NCBI GenBank assembly: GCA_016938535.1
Contig: JAFGUL010000092.1
Location: forward strand, 1 to 9,594
DNA from: Candidatus Delongbacteria bacterium
Lineage (GTDB): Bacteria; Delongbacteria; UBA4055
Reading direction: 5' to 3'
DNA: 9,594 bases
In this document: in pieces, positions 1 to 6,297 of the stretch
Position numbering within the stretch: the stretch's first letter is position 1
Layout of the letters: every line of letters begins with the position of its first letter
Translations under genes and position numbers: made by a program
Notes under the pieces: generated by a model
What the model was told of the DNA's origin: nothing
The model's input: the letters and a program-made list of their open reading frames with translations, nothing else
Databases searched by the model: none

Positions 1-3000
1 AATGTTTACGAGTTCGGTTATGATAAAAAACTGAATAAATATTATTACACGATGGACTACCTTCACGGTTCAGATCTGATGGATTTCGTCAGGTCCGGGC
101 CGAGCAGCGTAAAATTCCCCGAAATAGTCTATCAGATACTGGACGGCCTTAACTATCTTCACTCCAACAACATTATACATTTCGATATTAAGCCTGAGAA
201 CATTTTTATTGTTGATGAAAAAGGTGAACCGACCGTAAAGATTCTAGACTTCGGGCTGTCTGAGATCAAGAAGCATAATAAGCAGAATATAAGCGCAAAA
301 GGAACTCTTTCCTACATAGCTCCGGAATTTTTTCTTGACCCGACAAAGATCAGCCCCAAGATAGATCTCTATTCTCTAGGAATAACACTGATCCATGTAA
401 ATAAAGGGATTAAAAGTTCGGAAGATGGACAAGAGATCGGGAAAGGCAGCCTGATTGAGGCTATAAACAGGGAATATGATAAAAGCATGGAACTTTTATC
501 GACATTTTCTGAAAAAAAGGTGAAATCATTCATCTCGCAGCTTACCGAAAAGAATCCGGGAACAAGAATATCTTCGGCGATCGAAGCGATAATTTCTCTG
601 AACAGAATATTTAACCTTGACTTCAAAGTGCCTACAGTTCAGCATATAACATCTTTTTTGAATAATCCGAAGTTCATACTCAGAGACGAAGTTTATCACC
701 AGGTCAACACATTAAGAAAAAGTTCAATAACTAAAAGTACAGGTAAAACTGTTCTTCTGACCGGGGTTTCAGGTTCGGGAAAAACAAAGCTGATAGATCA
801 GATAGTTTTTGAGGCCAGACTTAATCTTGATAAGATACTGAAAATGTATCTTCAGGACAACACGAGCGAGGATTTTTTCATCGGCAAGCTGGTTCTCAGA
901 AAGGTTTATAATCTTTACAGGAACGACTCTGATATAGAGGATGAATTTAACAGAATCGAAAAAGAGCTCGAAGCTATTATTGAAAATGAACAGGATTTCT
1001 CTTATATTTTCGACGGGATCATTGATTTTATTTTCAAATGTTCGGATATGTCCGACAAGAAACTGACGATACTTCTTGATAATTACGAGAGATATGACAA
1101 AGAATCCATAAGATTTGTCAACAGGCTCTTGAACATAAACAAGAACAGCGGCAATATCTTTTTACTGATCTCAATAACGACCGATAAAATGAGCGAGAAG
1201 GTGGCGCAAAGCTATAAACTTATAGAATACGATCCTGAAATTCAGAAGGTTGATATTCCTCTTCTGTCATTTTCCGAAACGAATGAAGCTATAAATCTGC
1301 TGCTCGGCAGGATCGGAAGCCTGCCCCCGGATTTCTCAAAAAAGATATTCGACCACTCGGGCGGTAATTTCAGAAAGCTCATGATGTATTTCGACGAATT
1401 TTTTCAGAACGGAGTGCTGGCTTATGTTTCGGGAATACTTCTCTTCAGGAGCAGGGACAAATTTAAAGCCATTCTCGAAAAAAACATCGGGAGGTCGGTC
1501 AAAAACATTATTGACGGCCTGGACGCTGACGAACTTGCTGTTTTAAAACTTTTATGCACAACTTTCAATAAACTTACTGCCGGTGATATTCAAAAATGCA
1601 TACCTCTCGGTGAATACGAACTTTCAAGGGCACTCAATATACTGGTGAACCACGAACTTATAAGCGGTTATGACGGACTTTTCAAAGCCATAAAAAGCGA
1701 TGTAAAGGATTATGTTTTCAAGCTCACACCCACTGAGGAACTTTCAGGACTTTATCAGGATATCATCAGGCTTGATCATGACGACAAGTTCAGCAAATAC
1801 GCATCAATTCTGTTAAAAAGAGTTCTCGGAACAGGTTCAGGAAAAAGCCTCAATTCGATAGACGCCTATATTGACAAACTTATAAAGTCCGATTCGAACG
1901 ACAATCTTTTTTACCTTCTCCTTAATTCCATCAAGATCGTAAAAGATACAAAAATCCGTTTCAGGCTGACTGTGAATTATACGCGTTATCTTATGAAAAA
2001 GGATATGAAAAGAGCTGTTAAGAGCGCGAGGAAACTTGACCTTATTTACAGGAACAAAGGCAGGGATGTATCGAACAGGATCAGCTTCATTAAACTTAAA
2101 ATGGAAATGCACGATTCTGTTATGTACAATTACGATGCTTATAAATTCATGGAAAAGGCGATGGTTTTCATGGAGGAGAGTTTGGATATCCGTGAAATTT
2201 CCAGACTTACGATAGATTTTATTGAACGGCTGCTCAAATCCGGAGAGCACTATGAGCAGGGGGTAAAGATAATCGGGCTACTTGAGAAAAAATTTGCCCG
2301 TGAAAAAAATCTGTCATTTGAATATCCCAACCTTCTCAATGTAATAAAATTCGTTCACGGAGTAATTGAATGGAAGGACGAATATGAAAAGGTTCTTTCA
2401 AACTATATTGCCGAGCACATAAGGGTTCAGCTCTATAATGAAACATATTTCTACCTTCTCAAAACGATCGGCGTTCTTATAGAAAAAGGCCTTATCAAAG
2501 GCGAATACAGCGACAGGCTCAGTTACGGACTTGAAGTTGCCTACAAACAGAAAGATGTAGAAAAAATGTTCGTCATGTTCACCACCCTTTCAACTTATTA
2601 CTTTTATAAGGGAGAATACGAGAAATCCCTTTACTGGGATCAGAGAAAGGTCGATCTAAAACAGAAACTGAGAAAGGAGATAACAGGCGAGGATATCGGG
2701 GATATTGCTACTGTCAAAGCTAATTTATACTATCCGATCGGCGAAGTAATCACACTTATTCAGGAAACAAGAAGGCAGGCTAAAGAGAACAATAATCTTT
2801 CAGAATACATAACACATCTTACGAACGAGTTCATTCTTCAGCACAGAAAAGGAGATTTTAAGACGGCCAAGACAGCGATAAGAAAGGCTTTTCTGATCTT
2901 TATGGCCATTCCCGAGGATGATATTTTCAGACATTATGAAAGAGTTTCAAAGTATTTCCCGGAAATATTTTCGAAAGAGCAGGCTCTGAGAGACCTGAAC

Positions 3001-3564
3001 AACCTTAAAAACGCGGCTGTATCAGAATCCGTTTACAATGAAATGAAAGATCTTCTCGACAAATATTATGAATTCAACATTTGCTACAGATGGTCAACGG
3101 ACAGGGTGAACGAGATATTGAACGGAACTCTTCAGGTGGAAACTCCCATGATGCTTCTTCACTACCTTAAACAGCACCGCAAGCTTCCGGGCGTCAAGCA
3201 GGTTATGGGAAATGTTGATAAAAGGTTTTACAATCCTGAATGTGCAGGCGATTATCTTGTTTATCTTGTGACGAAATTCATGATGACAAAAGAGCACTCC
3301 CTGATAGATCCCATTTTTGAATTTTCAAGAAAACTTCATATTTCAGGATATGTGATGATAAATGTATATACTATAATCCCTTTCATGGAATTCGCTCTGA
3401 TGGTAAGTGTTCCTAAAGCAAAACTGACAAAATTTATCCTGTTCTACGACGAGATCAAGCACTATCTTTACGATAATATGGATGCAGTCCAGCTCAAACT
3501 TTTTGAATCGACATATTTTTTCAGAAGAGGTAAGAAGATCCTTGAATATTACGGCAAATTATAG
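1..3564 (+). CDS. Ser/Thr protein kinase fused to STAND-type ATPase and helical TPR-like tail (5' partial)
   Basis: The reading frame is open from base 1, so the true start lies upstream; the ATG at 52 is internal, because the codons before it encode the end of the kinase N-lobe and the hinge. Residues below are counted from that ATG. The kinase C-lobe shows catalytic loop HFDIKPEN (43-50), DFG (66-68), APE (90-92) and DLYSLG (105-110). The catalytic loop has HFD instead of HRD, so this is a non-RD kinase. After a linker comes a P-loop GVSGSGKT (238-245), a Walker B-like strand ending LLDN (341-344) and a sensor-like strand LLISIT, as in AAA_16/STAND ATPases. A possible winged helix lies near 485-560. 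The rest, to 1170, is alpha-helical with TPR-like hairpins near 845-875 and 925-950. No transmembrane, DNA-binding or GGDEF domain is visible at the C-terminus. By family analogy (PknK-like kinase-ATPase proteins) it is a cytoplasmic signalling switch: the tail would sense a partner and the ATPase would control the kinase. Substrates cannot be told from the sequence. Confidence 0.9.
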   Translation, partial: NVYEFGYDKKLNKYYYTMDYLHGSDLMDFVRSGPSSVKFPEIVYQILDGLNYLHSNNIIHFDIKPENIFIVDEKGEPTVKILDFGLSEIKKHNKQNISAKGTLSYIAPEFFLDPTKISPKIDLYSLGITLIHVNKGIKSSEDGQEIGKGSLIEAINREYDKSMELLSTFSEKKVKSFISQLTEKNPGTRISSAIEAIISLNRIFNLDFKVPTVQHITSFLNNPKFILRDEVYHQVNTLRKSSITKSTGKTVLLTGVSGSGKTKLIDQIVFEARLNLDKILKMYLQDNTSEDFFIGKLVLRKVYNLYRNDSDIEDEFNRIEKELEAIIENEQDFSYIFDGIIDFIFKCSDMSDKKLTILLDNYERYDKESIRFVNRLLNINKNSGNIFLLISITTDKMSEKVAQSYKLIEYDPEIQKVDIPLLSFSETNEAINLLLGRIGSLPPDFSKKIFDHSGGNFRKLMMYFDEFFQNGVLAYVSGILLFRSRDKFKAILEKNIGRSVKNIIDGLDADELAVLKLLCTTFNKLTAGDIQKCIPLGEYELSRALNILVNHELISGYDGLFKAIKSDVKDYVFKLTPTEELSGLYQDIIRLDHDDKFSKYASILLKRVLGTGSGKSLNSIDAYIDKLIKSDSNDNLFYLLLNSIKIVKDTKIRFRLTVNYTRYLMKKDMKRAVKSARKLDLIYRNKGRDVSNRISFIKLKMEMHDSVMYNYDAYKFMEKAMVFMEESLDIREISRLTIDFIERLLKSGEHYEQGVKIIGLLEKKFAREKNLSFEYPNLLNVIKFVHGVIEWKDEYEKVLSNYIAEHIRVQLYNETYFYLLKTIGVLIEKGLIKGEYSDRLSYGLEVAYKQKDVEKMFVMFTTLSTYYFYKGEYEKSLYWDQRKVDLKQKLRKEITGEDIGDIATVKANLYYPIGEVITLIQETRRQAKENNNLSEYITHLTNEFILQHRKGDFKTAKTAIRKAFLIFMAIPEDDIFRHYERVSKYFPEIFSKEQALRDLNNLKNAAVSESVYNEMKDLLDKYYEFNICYRWSTDRVNEILNGTLQVETPMMLLHYLKQHRKLPGVKQVMGNVDKRFYNPECAGDYLVYLVTKFMMTKEHSLIDPIFEFSRKLHISGYVMINVYTIIPFMEFALMVSVPKAKLTKFILFYDEIKHYLYDNMDAVQLKLFESTYFFRRGKKILEYYGKL

Positions 3565-3571
3565 CTGAAAA

Positions 3572-4108
3572 TTATTTTTTGGACCAGTCGCCCTTGTTGT
3601 TCCTGAAATGGGTCCCGTTCGGGGATTCTGAAAGATTCATATTGAAAAAAGACTCATAAACTACTTCAGGATTGGAATTGAATTTCACATCGGTCTCGAT
3701 GATCCTCTGCATAATTAAAGATCTTGCCTTGTTTTCATTTTCAAGTACCAGCATTACCGTATTCCTGAAAACGGGATCAAGTTTATCCATTTTCTCAATA
3801 TCTACAAGTTCTATCAATCCCTGCTGATTTTCCCCGATGATGCCTTTTATTTTCATTTCGTTCACATCATCTTTATAAAATTCCCTGTCTCTGACTGCTT
3901 CAACGATATCCTTTCTGTCGGCGGTGATCTTTATTTCACCTGCTCCCCTTTCTGAAGCTATCATCCATGCATCTTCCTTAACTTTGGCGTATTCTCCCAT
4001 AACCTGATTTTCGAGTGCGGTTTTTTCACCTGTTATCTTTATGTCGGGGATTTTTACCGTACAGGATGAAATGATAAGGAATAAGATCAATAAGGCAAGA
4101 TGTTTCAT
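3572..4108 (-). CDS. Lipoprotein with DUF1318/YdbL-like C-terminal domain
   Basis: This 178-residue protein begins with a short lipoprotein signal: positive K2, hydrophobic core at residues 4-13, and lipobox ISSC with the acylated cysteine at C16. The residue after the cysteine is Thr, so retention in the inner membrane by an Asp+2 signal is not indicated. The mature part starts with an acidic and basic segment. From about residue 85 it resembles DUF1318 (E. coli YdbL): an IGENQQGLIEL stretch (91-101), an ENENKARSLIMQRI helix (123-136), and an ending with a Pro-Gly-like turn and GDWSKK, comparable to the GKWVRK end of YdbL. YdbL is a soluble periplasmic protein that acts with the YnbE lipoprotein and the AsmA-like YdbH in phospholipid transport between membranes. 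Here the lipoprotein anchor and the YdbL-like domain are on one chain, and no YdbH relative is nearby. The start codon overlaps the dapB stop as ATGA. A GGAGG lies 13 nt upstream, so translation may depend on coupling. Lipoprotein status is firm; the DUF1318 assignment is from memory of the family. Confidence 0.8.
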   Translation of the reverse strand: MKHLALLILFLIISSCTVKIPDIKITGEKTALENQVMGEYAKVKEDAWMIASERGAGEIKITADRKDIVEAVRDREFYKDDVNEMKIKGIIGENQQGLIELVDIEKMDKLDPVFRNTVMLVLENENKARSLIMQRIIETDVKFNSNPEVVYESFFNMNLSESPNGTHFRNNKGDWSKK

Positions 4109-4869
4109 ACTTTGAAAAGATCCTCCATCTTGTAAAGCCTGTTCTCTTTCTGTTCCATAAGAAAATCAATTGCCCTGAACACACCCGAAGCGAAAGTCTT
4201 TCTGGAATTTGCTTTATGGGTAAGCTCAAGCCTTTCACCGTTGCCGGCAAAGATCACCTTATGGTCACCCACTACATCGCCTCCTCTGAGTGTATGAATG
4301 CCGATCTCATTCCTTTTACGCGGTTCGCTTATCCCTTTTCTGCCGTAAATAACATTATATTCAGGGTTCCCTTCAAGAAGGATATCCCTCAGCTTAAGGG
4401 CGGTTCCGCTCGGTGCGTCGGTTTTCTGGTTGTGGTGCATCTCGAGAATTTCAATATCGTAATCGTCTCTTGTAAGATCGGCAATACATTTCAGCATTTT
4501 ACCGAGTATAAAAATTCCGAGAGAAAAATTAGGGGAGTAGAAAACTTTGCCATTACCGGATATCCGGCCGATCTTCGCCATTTCAGCATCATCGAAACCG
4601 GTAGTTCCCGTAAGAAAGGGCTTGTTGTGCTTTAAACTTATGTTCAGATGTTCCATGCATGATTTTTTTGAAGTAAAATCTACGACCACATCAATATCAT
4701 CGTGATCGATCACATCCTCAAGCTTTATGCCCATTCCCAGGTTCGTCAGAAGGCATTTTTCGGGAGTCTCGATTATATATGAAATATTAAAGCGGTCAGA
4801 AGTTTCGCAGATGTCGTTGATCGCCCTGCCCATTTTTCCGTATCCGCCGCATAATGCAATATTTATCAT
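4105..4869 (-). CDS. dapB: 4-hydroxy-tetrahydrodipicolinate reductase (DapB)
   Basis: DapB reduces 4-hydroxy-tetrahydrodipicolinate to tetrahydrodipicolinate with NAD(P)H, in the diaminopimelate/lysine pathway that supplies peptidoglycan and protein. The 254-residue length is normal for the family. Visible motifs are the N-terminal dinucleotide-binding GGYGKMG (8-14), VVDFTS (62-67), GTTGF (88-92), the SPNFS loop (112-116), and the signature HHNQKTDAPSGT (145-156). That signature holds the catalytic His pair, Lys149 and the substrate-binding Ser-Gly-Thr. The C-terminal block R-G-G-x3-G-D-H followed by ELTHKANSRKTFASG closes the tetramerisation domain. The ATG is preceded by GGGAGG at 6 nt spacing, which fixes the start. 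A 75 nt gap separates it from the upstream gene and carries a candidate promoter, so it can be transcribed separately. It overlaps the downstream lipoprotein gene by 4 nt (ATGA). No other lysine-pathway gene is in the window. Confidence 0.97.
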   Translation of the reverse strand: MINIALCGGYGKMGRAINDICETSDRFNISYIIETPEKCLLTNLGMGIKLEDVIDHDDIDVVVDFTSKKSCMEHLNISLKHNKPFLTGTTGFDDAEMAKIGRISGNGKVFYSPNFSLGIFILGKMLKCIADLTRDDYDIEILEMHHNQKTDAPSGTALKLRDILLEGNPEYNVIYGRKGISEPRKRNEIGIHTLRGGDVVGDHKVIFAGNGERLELTHKANSRKTFASGVFRAIDFLMEQKENRLYKMEDLFKV

Positions 4870-4874
4870 TCATA

Positions 4875-4880
4875 ACCTCC
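4875..4880 (-). promoter_or_regulatory. Ribosome binding site of dapB
   Basis: On the minus strand GGGAGG stands 5-6 nt before the dapB ATG (at 4869). It is among the strongest Shine-Dalgarno sequences in the window and supports both the start choice and the use of conventional initiation by this organism. Confidence 0.75.
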
Positions 4881-4897
4881 CGGTAAGCTTTTTCGAT

Positions 4898-4926
4898 AAT
4901 ATATAAATTTATGTTCGATTATTCAA
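4898..4926 (-). promoter_or_regulatory. Candidate sigma-70 type promoter for dapB and the lipoprotein gene
   Basis: Reading the minus strand, TTGAAT (4926-4921) and TATATT (4903-4898) are separated by exactly 17 nt. They match the -35 and -10 consensus at 4 of 6 and 5 of 6 positions. A start about 7 nt past the -10 would give a leader of roughly 20 nt that just includes the GGGAGG site. The region is AT-rich, so chance matches are possible; the spacing and the position in the only sizeable gap of this gene block are the support. Confidence 0.5.
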
Positions 4927-4944
4927 ATAAAATTTCAAAAATAT

Positions 4945-5655
4945 CTAGTAGGATTCGAGTCTTTTCAGCCATCCGTCGAGAAATTTAAGATCGTTCTGCT
5001 TATCAGTGTAGTTATCAACCCTGCGCGTCAGGACGAGTGCGGCTGCTTTGGCGAAGCTTTCATTGTCCGGCCTCTCAAGCATTTCAAGAACCTGTAAAAG
5101 TCCCCATCCCTCTCCCTTTAATCTCTCTTCAGGATCAAGACCTGTCCCTTTGAAATTAAGATAATCTATAACACAATATCTTCCTGCGGGGCTGACACAG
5201 AGTTCATTCAGCTTATAAATGACTGCCGGATTTTCCGCTGCAATAAGCTTGAGAGAGTCCATGGCTTTGAATATTATAAAGGCAGCCTGAATATTTACTG
5301 TAGATGCAAGCCAGTCTATGATCCCGGGCTTTCGGGGATCTGAATCAAGATCTTTTTTATTCCTCCACGGGAGCCCTGTCAACTTGTACATATCAATGAC
5401 CTGGGGTATGGGTTCGTTTTTATCAAGATAAAATCCGATAAGTTCTGGGAACTGCTCGGAAAAAGGAAGTCTGCTTCCGGCCGGAAGCCAGATGAAATGC
5501 CCAATGCCGAAGTTGGCAAAATTTTCTCTCGGGCTCCACCATACGAGATATTCTTTTTTCGAGGCACATTCATTAGCGAACATTTTGTTCCCTATTTCGA
5601 AGAACTCGTATGTATCTATAGCTCTCAGGCTTTCAAGAAATTTAAATTCAGTCAC
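4945..5655 (-). CDS. Conserved protein of unknown function with a lysozyme-like GIGH motif
   Basis: The start is GTG, fixed by an in-frame TAA 7 codons upstream with no other start between, and by GGAG 6 nt before it. It overlaps the cyclo-ligase gene by 8 nt, so the two are probably co-translated. The 236-residue product has no signal peptide or membrane segment. An N-terminal block reads NECASKKEYLVWW (28-40) then NFGIGHFIWLPAG (48-60). A C-terminal block contains VIDYLNFKGTGL (162-173), GEGWGLLQVLEML (181-193) and a TRRVDNY segment (210-216). I recall these blocks from an uncharacterised family found in Proteobacteria and others, but know no tested function. The Glu29 followed by GIGH resembles the E...GIGH arrangement of T4-type lysozymes (E11 and GIGH in T4), which suggests a muramidase-like fold. 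Without export this would not meet the cell wall unless released by lysis or an unseen route. The fold idea is inference. Confidence 0.85.
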   Translation of the reverse strand: MTEFKFLESLRAIDTYEFFEIGNKMFANECASKKEYLVWWSPRENFANFGIGHFIWLPAGSRLPFSEQFPELIGFYLDKNEPIPQVIDMYKLTGLPWRNKKDLDSDPRKPGIIDWLASTVNIQAAFIIFKAMDSLKLIAAENPAVIYKLNELCVSPAGRYCVIDYLNFKGTGLDPEERLKGEGWGLLQVLEMLERPDNESFAKAAALVLTRRVDNYTDKQNDLKFLDGWLKRLESY

Positions 5656-6202
5656 AGATAACTCCGTCCATTTTTACATCGTGCGGTTCTACCGGTACTT
5701 CATTGACCATCTGAAAATCATAGCAGATGCCGATCAGCAGGGCTTTTCCTTTGAGCCTGTGAAGTATTTTATCATAGTAGGCCTTTCCCCTGCCCATACG
5801 GTTATTCTGTCTGTCAAAAGCGACCCCGGGAATGACCGCAAGTTCGATCCTGTCGAAATCCGTAAAAGGCTTACCTTCAGGCTCGGGAATGGCATAAATA
5901 TCTCCCGTAACGAGTTTCTGAACTCCTGAAAATTCTTTAAGATAAAGTTCATCTCCGTTTATAGCAGGCAGGATAAATCTTTTTCTGTCCGCCCATTTAA
6001 GTATAAAATCTCTCGTGTCAATTTCATCGTCCATTGACCAGAAAATAAAAACCGTCTCTGCGTCTTGAAAACCGGGATGAGATTCGAGTTCTTTCATTAC
6101 AGTTTCGGATTTAACTTTTCTCTGATCTGCTGTAAGCTCTTTTTTGAGCTCTCTCATCTCCCTGCGTAGAGCTTTCTTGCTTCTGACTATTTCCGCGTTC
6201 AT
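5648..6202 (-). CDS. ygfA: 5-formyltetrahydrofolate cyclo-ligase
   Basis: This enzyme (MTHFS, YgfA/Fau family) uses ATP to convert 5-formyltetrahydrofolate to 5,10-methenyltetrahydrofolate, returning an inert folate to the one-carbon pool in the cytoplasm. The 184 residues match the family length. Visible motifs are the N-terminal basic helix KKALRREMRELKK (9-21), FWSMDDEIDT (54-63) with the conserved Glu-Ile-Asp-Thr, and the nucleotide/phosphate-binding signature PGVAFDRQNNRMGRGKAYYD (125-144). The final block GICYDFQMVNEVPVEPHD (158-175) is also typical. The signature reads GRGKAYYD where many members have GxGGGYYD; such variants are known. It is the first gene of the minus-strand block and faces the purine phosphorylase gene across a 95 nt divergent region. 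The Shine-Dalgarno is weak (GGAT, 5 nt from ATG). Its stop lies inside the next gene. Confidence 0.95.
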   Translation of the reverse strand: MNAEIVRSKKALRREMRELKKELTADQRKVKSETVMKELESHPGFQDAETVFIFWSMDDEIDTRDFILKWADRKRFILPAINGDELYLKEFSGVQKLVTGDIYAIPEPEGKPFTDFDRIELAVIPGVAFDRQNNRMGRGKAYYDKILHRLKGKALLIGICYDFQMVNEVPVEPHDVKMDGVICD

Positions 6203-6297
6203 GGCTGATCCGTTTTTTTGAAAGTAATATAAGAATTAATTACCGTTTATGAAAAAAAATGTTTATTTTCCTGTTCATCAGGAAAAGAGGAAAGAAT
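6203..6297. promoter_or_regulatory. Divergent intergenic region between cyclo-ligase and purine phosphorylase genes
   Basis: This 95 nt AT-rich stretch must hold promoters for both directions. For the minus strand, TATATT (6231-6226) lies 23 nt from the cyclo-ligase ATG, with a weak -35 TTTTCA (6255-6250) at 18 nt spacing. For the plus strand, TTGAAA (6218-6223) could be a -35, but the hexamer 17 nt further (TACCGT) is a poor -10, so I do not assign a plus-strand promoter. The region also contains a perfect 8 bp inverted repeat, listed separately. Confidence 0.4.
6266..6286 (+). repeat. Perfect 8 bp inverted repeat upstream of the purine phosphorylase RBS
   Basis: TTTTCCTG (6266-6273) and CAGGAAAA (6279-6286) are exact reverse complements around a 5 nt loop TTCAT. 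In RNA this would form a hairpin ending one base or less before the GAGG Shine-Dalgarno at 6287-6290. It could be a regulator-binding operator, an mRNA-stabilising or translation-controlling stem, or chance. It carries no U-tract typical of a terminator. Confidence 0.6.

Noticed and set aside
1306..1325. GGCAGG/CCTGCC inverted repeat with an 8 nt loop in the kinase gene
   Set aside because: A single 6 bp repeat in a long coding region is compatible with chance and is not followed by a T-run.
1837..2250. A 137-codon open frame on the minus strand inside the kinase gene
   Set aside because: No ribosome site or family features; the plus-strand frame is continuous over 3.5 kb.
4556..4567. 12 bp palindrome CCGGATATCCGG in dapB, with a 10 bp core also at 6441-6450 in the purine phosphorylase gene
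   Set aside because: Two or so 12 bp palindromes are expected by chance in a window of this size and both copies are within conserved coding sequence, so no site is claimed.
5492..5929. A 145-codon open frame on the plus strand
   Set aside because: It runs antisense across the lysozyme-like and cyclo-ligase genes, both of which have family motifs and start signals; this frame has neither.
6259..6297. Upstream in-frame ATG at 6259 that would extend purine phosphorylase by 13 residues
   Set aside because: It has no ribosome site, the added residues are not family-like, and the stretch contains the inverted repeat and the good RBS for the ATG at 6298.
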